64,000 bases of DNA, taken from DATCMH01 sp036563505. Its GTDB lineage: Bacteria; Pseudomonadota; Alphaproteobacteria; Rhizobiales; Beijerinckiaceae. Under the pieces are notes generated by a model. It worked only from the letters and a program-made list of their open reading frames with translations, was not told where the DNA came from and ran no database searches. The stretch is taken from NCBI GenBank assembly GCA_036563505.1, contig DATCMH010000005.1, forward strand, positions 105,040 through 169,039, given 5' to 3'. Below are positions 8,569-17,459 of this stretch, piece after piece. Position numbers and translations under genes: made by a program. Numbering within the stretch: position 1 is the first letter of the stretch; each line of letters starts with the position of its first letter.

Positions 8569-9458
8569 ACCTCGAGCTCGCCGCGGGCGACGACGACCGC
8601 GCCGCCGCCGATCTCTGCGGAGGCGAGCGCTCCAGCGCGGATCACGAGCTGAAGGGCGATCTCGCTCGGCCGACCCATCTCGACGCCCTGGCGGATCGCG
8701 ATGTCGTGCTCGCCGATGCCGAGAGGCTCGAACTGCATCAGGGCGCCGGCGAAAGCCGCAGCCGCCGAGCCCGTCGCGGGATCCTCCGTCAGGCTCGGGG
8801 CGGGAAAGAACATGCGGGAGCGAAAGCCGTCGCCCTCGCGGGCATAGACGTAGACAGCCGGGTGCGAAGAGTCCCCGAACACGGCCTCGAAGGTGCCGCT
8901 CGACACCTGGGCGCGGGCGAGCGCGTCGAGGGAGGCCACCGGCACGAGATCGTAGGGCACGCCGGCCGAGTGGCGCGAGGGCCGGTGCCGGTCGAAGCCG
9001 ATCTCGTCCGGCGCGAGGCCGAGCGCCTCGGCCGCGCGGGCAGGCTCGAGCCCCTCGCCCCAGGTCTCGGGCAGCTTCGGCAGGCGAAAGCGCGCCCGGC
9101 CGCGGCCCTTGCCCGTCACCTCGACGGCGCAGGAGACGGTGCCGACCTTCTCTTCCAGTCCGAACAGCACCGCGCCGGGTTCATCCGCGCGGTCAAGAAG
9201 GGCGAGCAGCACCGCCGTACCCACCGTGGGATGGCCGGCGAAGGGCAGCTCGTGCAGAGGGGTAAAGATGCGCAGCGCGGCGCGATGGCGTCCGTCGTCC
9301 GGCGGCGCCACGAACACCGTCTCCGACAGGTTGAATTCCGTGGCGATGGCCTGCATCGCCTCCGCATCGAGCCCCTCGGTGTCCAGGACGACGGCGAGCG
9401 GATTGCCGGCGAGCGGCGTATCGGTGAACACGTCGAGGGTGACGAAGCGGCGGGGCAT
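8565..9458 (-). CDS. PhzF family isomerase-like protein
   Basis: A 297-residue protein of the PhzF/YddE family, diaminopimelate-epimerase-like fold, mostly isomerases of unknown substrate. The N-terminus (VDVFTDTPLAGNPLAVVLD type) and FNLSETVFV carry the conserved catalytic Glu region; PFAGHPTVGTA and DPATGSAAAAF are the other family signatures. It is upstream in a two-gene unit with the NUDIX hydrolase. No phenazine genes are near, so a role in phenazine synthesis is unlikely. Confidence 0.9.
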   Translation of the reverse strand: MPRRFVTLDVFTDTPLAGNPLAVVLDTEGLDAEAMQAIATEFNLSETVFVAPPDDGRHRAALRIFTPLHELPFAGHPTVGTAVLLALLDRADEPGAVLFGLEEKVGTVSCAVEVTGKGRGRARFRLPKLPETWGEGLEPARAAEALGLAPDEIGFDRHRPSRHSAGVPYDLVPVASLDALARAQVSSGTFEAVFGDSSHPAVYVYAREGDGFRSRMFFPAPSLTEDPATGSAAAAFAGALMQFEPLGIGEHDIAIRQGVEMGRPSEIALQLVIRAGALASAEIGGGAVVVARGELEV

Positions 9459-9500
9459 CAGGGTCTCGGGGCGGCACGAATCCGGAGGGAGCGCGGCACC

Positions 9501-10616
9501 CTAGCCACGCTTGCGGGGCAGGTCGACCGTGACGATCAGGGGCGAGTGATCGCTCGCCTTCGGCCGATCCCAGCCGACCCGGGGATAGCGGTCGGCGCGG
9601 GTCGCGAGATGCCCGATGGAACGGTCCGGGTGCGCCGGATCGAGGGGCACGCGGTAGGGCAACCCGTGGCGCAGGAGCTCGACGGTTGGCGTCGGGTTTG
9701 CCCCGGCGAGCGCCGGCGAGAGCAGCACGTAGTCGAGCTGGACATGCGCCTCCTCGAAGGGACGGTCCTTCCGCTCGGCCTGGTGGTGAAAGTAGGTCCA
9801 GCGCTGCGACGTCGGCAGCACCGCGACGGGGTTGATGGCGAAGCCGTCGAGGAGCGGGTCGAGGCCGCTGGGCTTCGCGGGCACGGCCTCGCCGTCGCGA
9901 ACCTGTTCCGTGAAGTCGTTGAGGTCGCCGGCGATGATCCAGTTCGCGTCGCGCCAGCCCTCGCCGAAGCGGCGCTCGATGATGCGCCGGACGCCCAAGG
10001 CCTCAGCGTGGCGGATCGGCCGCGTCTTGTCGCGCCCGTCCAGCCGGTCGGCGATCGCTTTGAAATGGCAGACGTAGACGGTGAGCTCCGCTTCGCCGAA
10101 ATCGAGGTCGACCTCGAGGCAGTCGCGGTTGAAGACGAGGTCGTCCGGTCCGATGCGAAGGGCCGCGAGCTCCTCCGTATGGACCCCGAGCCCCCCAAAG
10201 GTTTCCTCCTGGTGCGAGCGGGCCTTGGCGCCCTTCTGGTCGAGGAGGTCGAGGCGGGCCGCGAAGGCGACGTCGATGCCCCGCGGGTCGTTGCCATCGA
10301 TCAACCGGAAATGGCCGTAGCGCCGGTCGGTGAGGCGATGGACGTAGTTGCTGAAGAAGGCCTGGAGAACGCCGAGATTGTCGATCTCCTGCAGCGCCAG
10401 GATGTCGGGCGCGGCCTGCGCGAGCGCGAGCGCCGAGAGTTCTCGCTTGTCATCCTCGAGAGCCACCGCCAGCGAGCGCTGGACGGCCTCGCGCTGCTCG
10501 GGGTCGGGCACGTCGAAGAGGGAGAGCGCCGGCGCCGTCTCCGGGCGCTCCTTCGGCCCGAAGCTGTGGCGGGAGGCGAGGTTCTCGACGTTGAAGGTCG
10601 CGACGCGCAGGCGCAT
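9501..10616 (-). CDS. Endonuclease/exonuclease/phosphatase family protein
   Basis: A 371-residue protein with the EEP (DNase I-like) fold. Motifs in order: ATFNVENL at residues 5-12 (metal-side Asn), ALQEIDN near 75 (catalytic Glu), IIAGDLND near 230 (Asp and Asn), and KASDHSPLIV near 355 (catalytic Asp-His). The mid region CHFKAIADRLDGRD fits the same family. It has no signal peptide, so it acts in the cytoplasm on a nucleic acid or phosphoester that I cannot name. Stands 48 bases from pdxY, same strand. Confidence 0.85.
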   Translation of the reverse strand: MRLRVATFNVENLASRHSFGPKERPETAPALSLFDVPDPEQREAVQRSLAVALEDDKRELSALALAQAAPDILALQEIDNLGVLQAFFSNYVHRLTDRRYGHFRLIDGNDPRGIDVAFAARLDLLDQKGAKARSHQEETFGGLGVHTEELAALRIGPDDLVFNRDCLEVDLDFGEAELTVYVCHFKAIADRLDGRDKTRPIRHAEALGVRRIIERRFGEGWRDANWIIAGDLNDFTEQVRDGEAVPAKPSGLDPLLDGFAINPVAVLPTSQRWTYFHHQAERKDRPFEEAHVQLDYVLLSPALAGANPTPTVELLRHGLPYRVPLDPAHPDRSIGHLATRADRYPRVGWDRPKASDHSPLIVTVDLPRKRG

Positions 10617-10663
10617 GGAGCGGCAACCCCCGGCGCGATTCCTTGTTCCCGCCCTTGTTCCCT

Positions 10664-11512
10664 TCAGACCTCCTCGACGGAAAAGCGCCGGCTCGGGTTC
10701 ACGAACTCGTCCTGCGCCGCGACGGTGAGGATCTCGCGCGAGCCGGCGTCCGCGGTGCGCCGCAGGAGGCCGTAGACCGAGGCCGAGGCTTCGCTGAGCG
10801 CCGCCGACGCTGCGCGGGAGCGGGCATAGTGCACGAAGAACAGGGCCGCGATGGCGTCGCCCGCCCCGTTGACGGAGAGCGCAAGCTTAGGGGTCCGCAC
10901 CCGCCAGAAACGGCCGCCCTCCGCCGCGAGAAGGTCGATGGCGTCGGAGGGCGTGTCCTCGACCTGGAGCGAGGTGACGAGCACCACTTTCGGCCCGAGC
11001 GCCTGGACCGCGGCCACCGCCGCCTTGGCATCGGGCAGTGTGCGGGTCTCGGTCCCCGCGAGGTAGTCGAGCTCGAACTGGTTCGGCGTGATGATGTCGG
11101 CCGCCGGCACGGCCTGGTCGCGCATGAACTCCGGGATGCCCGGCCGCACGAAGACGCCGCGACCCACATCGCCGATCACGGGATCGCAGCAATACAGCGC
11201 GTCCGCGTTCGCGGCCCGCACCCGGGCTACGGCCCCGAGCACGGCGTTGCCGATGTCGGCCGAGCCCATATAGCCCGAGAGCACGCCGTCGCAGGTGGGC
11301 AGCACGCCGCGCTCACCGATGCCCTCCACCAGTTCCTCGATGGCCGGCCCGTCGAAGACCCGGCCCTTCCAGGCGCCGTAGCCCGTGTGGTTCGAGAACT
11401 GCACGGTGTGGATCGCCCAGACCTCGCAGCCGAGCCGCTGCATCGGGAAAACGGCCGAGGCATTGCCGACATGGCCGTAGGCGACGTGGGACTGGATGGA
11501 GAGAACGTTCAT
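10664..11512 (-). CDS. pdxY: Pyridoxal kinase
   Basis: A 282-residue ribokinase-fold enzyme that phosphorylates pyridoxal in vitamin B6 salvage. The start NVLSIQSHVAYGHVGNASA, the segment VQFSNHTGYGAW and DVLSGYMGS-type loop, and DPVIGD are typical of PdxY/PdxK; NGAGDAIAALF near residue 220 carries the catalytic Asp and anion hole. The length matches PdxY. It could also be called pdxK, since separating the two needs a tree. Confidence 0.9.
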   Translation of the reverse strand: MNVLSIQSHVAYGHVGNASAVFPMQRLGCEVWAIHTVQFSNHTGYGAWKGRVFDGPAIEELVEGIGERGVLPTCDGVLSGYMGSADIGNAVLGAVARVRAANADALYCCDPVIGDVGRGVFVRPGIPEFMRDQAVPAADIITPNQFELDYLAGTETRTLPDAKAAVAAVQALGPKVVLVTSLQVEDTPSDAIDLLAAEGGRFWRVRTPKLALSVNGAGDAIAALFFVHYARSRAASAALSEASASVYGLLRRTADAGSREILTVAAQDEFVNPSRRFSVEEV

Positions 11513-11677
11513 CGGCAGGGCGACCCGGCAGCAGCGCAGCCGATCCTAGCGCGCGCAACCCGCGGGAACAGTCGCGTTTCGTGATGGAAACCGATCGCCT
11601 CGCGTGATCGCCTTGGGTGAGGGTTGCCAAACCGCGCCGCTCCGGCAACAAGGCCTCGCCTTTTCTCAAGGATCCCC

Positions 11678-12211
11678 ATGGACGCTGGCGCGCTGCAGGA
11701 ACAGTTCACGGGCTTCGTGCGCGCGCACCAGGTCTGGGCCCCCGTCATCGTAGGGGCGCTCGCCTTCGGCGAGTCCCTGGCCGTGGTGTCGATCTTCGTG
11801 CCGGCGACCGTGCTGCTTCTGGCCATCGGCGCGCTCATCGGCAGCGCCGAGCTCGCCTTCTGGCCGATCTGGTTCGGGGCCGCCGTCGGCGCTATCCTGG
11901 GGGACTGGGTGTCCTACGAGGTCGGACGCTACTTCGAGGAAGGCCTGAAGAGCCGCTGGCCCCTCAACCGCAGCCCCCAGATCGTCGAGCGGGCCGAGAG
12001 CTTCGTGCAGCGCTACGGGGCGGTCGGCGTTTTCGTCGGCCGCTTCTCGGGGCCGCTCCGCGCCATCGTGCCTCTCGTCGCCGGCATCTTCGAGATGCCA
12101 CGTCTCACCTTCCAGATCGCCAACGTCGCCTCGGCGCTCGCCTGGGCCTACCTGCTCTTGGGCGCCGGCGACGTGTTCGGGGAAATGGGGTCGAAGCTGC
12201 TCAAGCCGTAG
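11678..12211 (+). CDS. DedA family (SNARE-associated) inner-membrane protein
   Basis: A 177-residue protein starting at an ATG preceded by AAGGA. It has about four hydrophobic segments and the DedA signature: FVPATVLLLAIGAL, GDWVSYEVGRYF, and the basic FVGRFSGPLRAIVPLVAGI loop. Family members are lipid flippases or proton-dependent transporters needed for membrane homeostasis and envelope stress. It is divergent from pdxY and followed by an intergenic repeat block. Confidence 0.85.
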   Translation: MDAGALQEQFTGFVRAHQVWAPVIVGALAFGESLAVVSIFVPATVLLLAIGALIGSAELAFWPIWFGAAVGAILGDWVSYEVGRYFEEGLKSRWPLNRSPQIVERAESFVQRYGAVGVFVGRFSGPLRAIVPLVAGIFEMPRLTFQIANVASALAWAYLLLGAGDVFGEMGSKLLKP

Positions 12212-12224
12212 CGGCCAGCCGCCT

Positions 12225-12540
12225 CTCCTTCTCCCCTCTGCGGGAGAAGGTGTCTGCCGTAAGACAGGCGGATGAGGGGTGGCGCTGGGCGTGGGCCCGG
12301 ACGGATCAGAGTACCCCAGTGTCGTTCGCGGGCTTGACCCGCGAACCTCGGCGCGAAGGCCCGAGACCACGGACCGAGATGGCCGGGTCAAGCCCGGCCA
12401 TGACAGGAGTGGGGCGGAGAGAGACTGATCGGCCTTCCGGCCGGGCGCTCGTTGCCTCGCGCCACCCCTCTCCCGACCCCGCTGACGCGGGGCCACCCTC
12501 TCCCGCAAGGGGAGAGGGAAGAGGCGCGGCGCTCCACCCT
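12225..12540. repeat. Composite palindromic intergenic repeat, copy 1
   Basis: A mosaic element with three parts: a TCTCCCCTCTGCGGGAGAAG arm near 12230, two hairpins (GTTCGCGGGC...GCGAAC at 12324-12346; ATGGCCGGGT...GGCCAT at 12379-12401), and a CTCTCCCGACCCCGC...GGGGAGAGGG arm near 12468-12522. The same parts recur near 17.5, 29.2 and 31.5 kb. It fills the gap between convergent genes and holds no ORF I believe in. Confidence 0.8.
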
Positions 12541-12546
12541 CGGTCC

Positions 12547-13566
12547 TCAGCTCGCGGCGCGCTTGATGAAGCGGTCGTCGAAGGTGGTAGCGAGGTCGAC
12601 CTTGGCGTTCTGCATCTCCGGGTCGAGCACCTTGAGCATCTCCATCACGCTCGCCATGCCCTCCGGCGCGATGACGCCGTTGCGGGAGTAGCTTTCGAGC
12701 GAGTTCTTCACGGCGCGCAGGTACAGCGGCTTGTCGCCGAGGTGGTACTCGGGGGGCACGGCCTCGGCGACCTCCTCGGGGCTCGCGGTCTGGAGCCACT
12801 TCAGGGATTTCGCGAAGGCGTTGGTGAGGCGCTGGGTCGTCGCCGGATTCTTGTCGATGAAGTCCTTCTTCAGGTAGAGCACGGCCGCAGGATTCGAGCC
12901 GCCGAAGAGCGCCCGCGTGCCGGCTTCCGTGCGGGTGTCGACGAGCACCTGGATGTCGCCGTCGGCTTCCAGCTTGGCGATGACGGGGTCGAGGTGCGAG
13001 ATGGCGTCGATCTCGCCCTTCTTCATCGCCGCGACCGCGCTCGCGCCGCCGCCGATGCCGATGAGCGCCGCGTCGCCGGCTTTCAGCCCCGCCTTGACCA
13101 TGGCGTACTGCGCCGTCAGCGCCGTGGAGGAGCCGGGCGCCGTGACGCCGATCTTGGCGCCCTTCAGGTCGGCGACGGACTTGATCTGCGCGGCCCTCTC
13201 CTTGCGCACGCCGATGACGATGGCGGGGAAGCGCCCGAGCTCGCAGACCGCGCGCACGTCCTGGCCCTTGGCCTGCATGCGGATCGTGTGCTCGTAGGCG
13301 CCCGTCACCACGTCGACCGAGCCGCCGATGAGGGCCTGGAGCGACTTCGCCCCACCGCCGAAATCGTTGATCTCGACCTCGAGCCCTTCCTCCTTGAAGT
13401 AGCCTTTGCGCTCAGCGACCGTCAGCGGCAGGTAGTAGAGGAGCGGCTTGCCGCCCACGCCCAAGGTGACCTTGCCCTTCTCCGGAGCGCCTTGCGCGCG
13501 GGCGCCGGGCGCAGTCCCGATGAGGCCGAGCGCGGCGGTGCCGGTGAGAAAGGTGCGACGGTCCAT
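12547..13566 (-). CDS. ABC transporter substrate-binding protein (NMT1/SsuA-like)
   Basis: A 339-residue periplasmic binding protein with a twin-arginine-like leader (MDRRTFLTGTAALGL, cleavage near ARA). The body fits the NMT1/taurine/sulfonate/nitrate class: YYLPLTVAERKGYFKEEGLEVEI, then FGGGAKSLQALIGGSVDVVTGAYEH, then DLKGAKIGVTAPGSSTA. It is the last gene of a reverse operon after the ATPase and permease genes. The ligand is unknown; aromatic or aliphatic sulfonates, nitrate and thiamine precursors are all handled by this class. Confidence 0.85.
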   Translation of the reverse strand: MDRRTFLTGTAALGLIGTAPGARAQGAPEKGKVTLGVGGKPLLYYLPLTVAERKGYFKEEGLEVEINDFGGGAKSLQALIGGSVDVVTGAYEHTIRMQAKGQDVRAVCELGRFPAIVIGVRKERAAQIKSVADLKGAKIGVTAPGSSTALTAQYAMVKAGLKAGDAALIGIGGGASAVAAMKKGEIDAISHLDPVIAKLEADGDIQVLVDTRTEAGTRALFGGSNPAAVLYLKKDFIDKNPATTQRLTNAFAKSLKWLQTASPEEVAEAVPPEYHLGDKPLYLRAVKNSLESYSRNGVIAPEGMASVMEMLKVLDPEMQNAKVDLATTFDDRFIKRAAS

Positions 13567-13614
13567 GGCGTTCCTCCGTTGGTGCTTGTCGTTACGTCAG
13601 GGAGAAATCCTGTC

Positions 13615-14406
13615 TCATGCTTGCCCGCTTGTCGACGGGGCGGGCCGCCAAACGAGCAGCCGGTTCTCGATGGCGGTGACGAGGGCATCGATCAGGATGA
13701 CGAAGACGGCGAGGATGAACATGCCGGCGAAGACGCCGGTGACGTCGAACACGCTTTCCGCCTCGTGGATCTTGTAGCCTAAGCCCGCCGAGGAGCCGAG
13801 ATACTCGCCCACCACCGCCCCGACCAGGGCAAAGCCCACCGAGGTGTGGAGCGAAGAGAACATCCAGGTGAGCGCCGAGGGCCAATAGACGTGGCGCAGC
13901 AGCTGGCGCTCGTTCATGCCGAGCATGCGGGCGTTCGACAGCACCGTCGGGCTCACCTCGCGCACGCCCTGGTAGACGTTGAAGAACACGATGAAGAACA
14001 CGAGGGTGAAGCCGAGCGCCACCTTCGACCAGATGCCGAGGCCGAACCACAGGGCGAAGATCGGCGCGAGCACGACGCGCGGCAGGGCGTTCGCCGCCTT
14101 GATATAGGGGTCGAAGACCGCCGCCAGAAGCTCGCGGCGGGCAAAAAGGAAGCCGAACGCGATACCGCCGATGGCTCCCGTCGTGAAGGCGAGCACCGTC
14201 TCGAGGAGCGTGATGCCGAGATGCCGCCAGATCTCGCCGGAGGCGAATTCCTTGATGACCCGCGCGATCACGTCGAGAGGCGTCGAGAAGAAGAACTGCA
14301 GGTCCTTCGGCCGACCGAACAGCGAGGTGGTCGTCGCCACGTGCCAAGCCAGGAGGATGAGCAGGCCGACGCCGATCTGCAGCGCGAGGAGCTTGAGGCG
14401 GGTCAT
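13615..14406 (-). CDS. ABC transporter permease (BPD type)
   Basis: A 263-residue inner-membrane permease with about six hydrophobic segments. The cytoplasmic EAA loop is visible as NARMLGMNERQLLRHVYWPSA-like residues near 155-180, the part that docks on the ATPase. The gene overlaps the ATPase stop by four bases and is followed after 48 bases by the binding-protein gene. Same nitrate/sulfonate/taurine importer class. Confidence 0.9.
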   Translation of the reverse strand: MTRLKLLALQIGVGLLILLAWHVATTTSLFGRPKDLQFFFSTPLDVIARVIKEFASGEIWRHLGITLLETVLAFTTGAIGGIAFGFLFARRELLAAVFDPYIKAANALPRVVLAPIFALWFGLGIWSKVALGFTLVFFIVFFNVYQGVREVSPTVLSNARMLGMNERQLLRHVYWPSALTWMFSSLHTSVGFALVGAVVGEYLGSSAGLGYKIHEAESVFDVTGVFAGMFILAVFVILIDALVTAIENRLLVWRPAPSTSGQA

Positions 14407-15209
14407 GGTGCGCTGTCCCCCATCCCATAGGCCTTCTGCACCTCCACCCGCAGGCTCGCCCAGATCTCCTTCTGGATCCGGTGAAAGGCCGGCTCGAGGC
14501 GGATCTCGGCGATGTCGCGGGGGCGGGGCAGGTCAACGGGAAAGTCGCCCACGATCCCGGCCGCGGGGCCGGCCGACATCACCACGACGCGGTCGGACAG
14601 CGCGATGGCCTCCTCGAGATCGTGGGTGACGAAGAGCACGGCCTTGCGGTCCGCGGCCCACAGATCGAGGAGGAGGTTGCCCATGATCTGGCGCGTCTGG
14701 GCATCGAGGGGCCCGAAGGGCTCGTCCATGAGCAGGATCTCGGGATCCCGGATCAGCATCTGGGCCAGTGCCACGCGCTTTCGCTGCCCGCCCGAGAGCA
14801 TGTGAGGGTAGCGGTCCGTGAAGGCTTTCAGGCCGACCCGGGCGAGCCAGTCGCGGGCGCGCCTCTCGGCCTCGGCCCGGGGAACGCCCTTCGGCTCGAG
14901 CGCCACGGCGACGTTGTCGAGGGCCGTCTTCCACGGCATCAGGGCCTCGGCCTGGAAGAGGTAACCGGCGCGGGCGTTGAGACCTTTCAGCGGCGCGCCG
15001 AAGATCGAGACATCCCCGTCCGCCGGCTTGAGCAGGCCCGCCGCCGCGTTGAGCAGGGTCGACTTCCCGCAGCCCGTCGGCCCGACGATGGCGACGAACT
15101 CGCCGGGCTTCACCGCGAGGTCGATGCCCTGGACGGCGACGTAGCGGCCGCCCTTCACGCCGAAGGCGATGCACAGGCGCGCGAGCGAGACGGCGGCGCT
15201 CGAACTCAT
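14403..15209 (-). CDS. ABC transporter ATP-binding protein (SsuB/TauB class)
   Basis: A 268-residue ATPase. Walker A is GPTGCGKST near residue 48, the signature is LSGGQRKRVALAQ near 143, Walker B is ILLMDEPFGPLD near 165, and the switch His is in LFVTHDLEEAIALSDRV. These are typical of the nitrate/sulfonate/taurine importer ATPases. First gene of the three-gene importer operon; the start at 15209 gives the family's usual length, upstream in-frame codons code for an Arg-rich run that is not conserved in type. Confidence 0.9.
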   Translation of the reverse strand: MSSSAAVSLARLCIAFGVKGGRYVAVQGIDLAVKPGEFVAIVGPTGCGKSTLLNAAAGLLKPADGDVSIFGAPLKGLNARAGYLFQAEALMPWKTALDNVAVALEPKGVPRAEAERRARDWLARVGLKAFTDRYPHMLSGGQRKRVALAQMLIRDPEILLMDEPFGPLDAQTRQIMGNLLLDLWAADRKAVLFVTHDLEEAIALSDRVVVMSAGPAAGIVGDFPVDLPRPRDIAEIRLEPAFHRIQKEIWASLRVEVQKAYGMGDSAP

Positions 15210-15374
15210 CGACGTGGCGGCTCCCCCGGAACGACTGCGCCTTGACCGGCGCTTGAGGCGGCACCGTAAAGCCTCGCCGCGGCATGGCAAGCCACTGACG
15301 CTAAGCCACTCACGGTGGAACCGGCCCTCCACCCCGCCCGTTCACGGGATCACGCCACCGACGAGGAGACGGCC

Positions 15375-15521
15375 ATGAGCAGGGGCAAGATGAAGGGCGA
15401 CAACTCCGCCGACAGCAAGAAGCCGAACGCCCGCGGAAGCGGCGGCACGACGAAGAAGAGCCAGGACGCCGGCCATCAGGACAACAACAAGGCAGCCAAC
15501 ACGAAGTCGAACACCCAGTAA
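15375..15521 (+). CDS. Small hydrophilic protein, 48 residues
   Basis: An ATG preceded by GAGGAGA opens a 48-codon frame rich in Lys, Asn, Asp, Ser and Gly (MSRGKMKGDNSADSKKPNAR at the start) with no hydrophobic segment, likely disordered. Short Lys/Asp/Asn-rich proteins of this type are common in Hyphomicrobiales and are of unknown function. Divergent from the ABC operon. Confidence 0.6.
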   Translation: MSRGKMKGDNSADSKKPNARGSGGTTKKSQDAGHQDNNKAANTKSNTQ

Positions 15522-15560
15522 GAGTCTGCAAACGCGGAGCGCCTACCGGCGCATCACCGT

Positions 15561-15694
15561 TGTGCTGGATCCCCTTCCCCTCCGGCGGACAAGCCGCCTC
15601 CGGCCGGGGATGACAACAGAGGCGCTCTGAGCGTTTCCCCACTGTCATCCCCGGCCGGAGCGCGAAAGCGCGGAGGGGAAGGGGATCCAGCACA
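15561..15694. repeat. 134-bp long inverted repeat
   Basis: Outer arms of 24 bases (TGTGCTGGATCCCCTTCCCC... at 15561-15584 and its exact complement at 15671-15694) enclose inner arms of 16 bases (CCGGCCGGGGATGACA at 15600-15615, matched at 15643-15658). The gene-free gap 15522-15724 is almost wholly this element. It lies between convergent genes and could act as a bidirectional terminator or be a MITE-like repeat. Confidence 0.8.
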
Positions 15695-15724
15695 GCTCTC
15701 GTCGCGCAGCGACGCCGCTTATCG

Positions 15725-16696
15725 TCAACGCGCGGCCCGCGCCATCCGTGGTGGCTCTGGATGATGACGGCTCCAGGCGCGGCGCAGTTGGCGCGGCGAG
15801 GCGAAGCCGGCGCGCTCGGCGACGCGCTCCATGTCGAGGCGGGTCTGGTTCAGGAGTTCGCGGGCGAGCGCCACGCGCAGGCCGTTGACGTAATCCGGGA
15901 TGCTCATGCCCGCGTGCTCGTTGAAGAGCCGCGAGAGGTGACGCGGGCTGGCGCCGGCGGAGGCCGCCAGCATCTCGAGCGTCCAGGCCTTTGCGGGGTC
16001 GGCGGCGATCAGGTCCTGGACCCGGTGCACCGCCGGGTGAAGGTGGTTGCGCCCGACGAGGAAGGGCGAGAGCTGCGGGTCGGAGCCGGCGCGGCGAAGA
16101 TACACGACGAGCGCGCGGGCGACCGCCGCCGCCGCGGCCGGCCCGGCGAGCCCCTGGACGAGGTGGAGCATCAGGTCGATGCCGGCGGTGACGCCCGCGC
16201 TGGTGAGGCGCTCGCCGTCCTCGACGAAGAGCCGGTCCTCCAGGACCCGGGCGCGGGGCGCGGCCGTCGCGAGCTCGGCGCAGAGGCCGAAATGCGTGGT
16301 GCAGGCATGGCCGTCGAGGAGCCCGGCGCGGGCGGCGAGCATGGCGCCCGAGCAGATCGTGACGAGACGGATGCCGGGCCGGATCGCGCCTTCGAGCCAG
16401 GCAACGATCGCGGCCTCGGCCGCCTCGTCCGCCGGATCGCCCTCCCCGGGCGGGTCCGCGCTGCCCGACACCACGACGAGGGCGCCCTCGGGCAGGTTCT
16501 CGGGCAACGGCGCGATCGCGGCGAGGGTGAGCCCGATCGAGCTCGCGAGCGAGCCCCAGGGACCGACGAAGGCGACCTCGAAGGTGATCCGGTCCTGCAC
16601 CTGGTTCGCCTTGCGCAGCACCTCGACAGGGCCGGCCACGTCGAGGAGCAGGGTGCGCGGCGGCAGGACGACGAAGACCGGGACCGTCTCGCGCAT
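15725..16696 (-). CDS. GlxA-type AraC family transcriptional regulator
   Basis: A 323-residue regulator with an N-terminal DJ-1/PfpI-like domain (PVFVVLPPRTLLLDVAGPVE; the TICSGAMLAARAGLLDG nucleophile-elbow region holds a Cys) and a C-terminal AraC helix-turn-helix (TLEMLAASAGASPRHLSRLF, then DMERVAERAGFASPRQLRRA). The effector is unknown. It shares one base with the upstream isochorismatase gene's stop region (both at 16696), so the two form a translationally coupled pair and the regulator may control that gene. Confidence 0.9.
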   Translation of the reverse strand: MRETVPVFVVLPPRTLLLDVAGPVEVLRKANQVQDRITFEVAFVGPWGSLASSIGLTLAAIAPLPENLPEGALVVVSGSADPPGEGDPADEAAEAAIVAWLEGAIRPGIRLVTICSGAMLAARAGLLDGHACTTHFGLCAELATAAPRARVLEDRLFVEDGERLTSAGVTAGIDLMLHLVQGLAGPAAAAAVARALVVYLRRAGSDPQLSPFLVGRNHLHPAVHRVQDLIAADPAKAWTLEMLAASAGASPRHLSRLFNEHAGMSIPDYVNGLRVALARELLNQTRLDMERVAERAGFASPRQLRRAWSRHHPEPPRMARAAR

Positions 16697-17262
16697 CACG
16701 CCGCCTGCCGCTGCGGCGCGGGATCGAGCGCTTCCACCACCGTCGCGATCCGGGCGAAGCGGTTGGCCAACACCAGTTCCGTGCGGGCCCTGATCTCGTC
16801 GGCAGCCCAGCGCCGGCCCGCGGCGTCCGTCATGGCGAAGGTGAGCGTCGCCTCCGTCACGTAATCCACGGCGTAGCCGAGGTCGGAGGCATGACGCGTC
16901 GTCGTCTCGCAGCACTGCTCCGTGCGGATGCCGGCCACGATCACCCGGCGGATGCCGTTCTCGACGAGCCAGACGTCGAGCCCGCTGCCGACGAGGGCGC
17001 TGTGGCGGCGCTTATGGAACACGGCGTCGGGCGCGACTTGGTAGGGCTCGAGCGGGCGCACATGCCCCTCGGCGAGGGCGAAGGGCCCAGTCTCCTCGAC
17101 GTGGAACACCTGCGCGACCTTGTAGCCCCGGGCCCGGGCGCCGTCGGTCAGCGCCTGAAGATGCGCGAGGAAGGCCGGAACGTCCTGCATGTCCCAGTAA
17201 GGACGGTGGCGGAACGACTCCTGGACATCGATGACGATGAGGGCGGTGTCGGTGGCGGACAT
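16696..17262 (-). CDS. Isochorismatase-family cysteine hydrolase
   Basis: A 188-residue cysteine hydrolase. The triad is seen as Asp in LIVIDVQESF near residue 12, Lys in FHKRRHSALVGS near 84, and Cys in GIRTEQCCETTTRHASDLGY near 113-114. Members hydrolyse small amides (nicotinamide, N-carbamoyl compounds) or isochorismate; substrate unknown. Start at 17262 (MSATDTA) is preferred to 17280. First gene of a unit with the GlxA-type regulator. Confidence 0.85.
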   Translation of the reverse strand: MSATDTALIVIDVQESFRHRPYWDMQDVPAFLAHLQALTDGARARGYKVAQVFHVEETGPFALAEGHVRPLEPYQVAPDAVFHKRRHSALVGSGLDVWLVENGIRRVIVAGIRTEQCCETTTRHASDLGYAVDYVTEATLTFAMTDAAGRRWAADEIRARTELVLANRFARIATVVEALDPAPQRQAA

Positions 17263-17459
17263 GGAGCGAGACCTCGTCAAGCGGTTGCGATGACGAGAGA
17301 TCTACGGTCCGTCAAGCCGGCACCGAAAGGCCTGGGTCGGACGAAGATGGGACGGAAAAGGACATGGCTCGCGAGGAGCTGCTGCGTGGCGGGCACAGGA
17401 CGCGGCCCCGGCCGCGAGGTGCGGCGTGCTTCGGGAAGATGGCGATCGGCTGGCGCCGA

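Noticed and set aside
8706..10775. A 689-codon forward frame over the PhzF and endonuclease genes
   Set aside because: Antisense to two genes with clear motifs; residue use is typical of an antisense frame at high GC.
11617..13782. A 721-codon forward frame spanning DedA, repeat block and the ABC binding protein
   Set aside because: Overlaps real genes in other frames and runs through palindromic repeats; no coherent domains.
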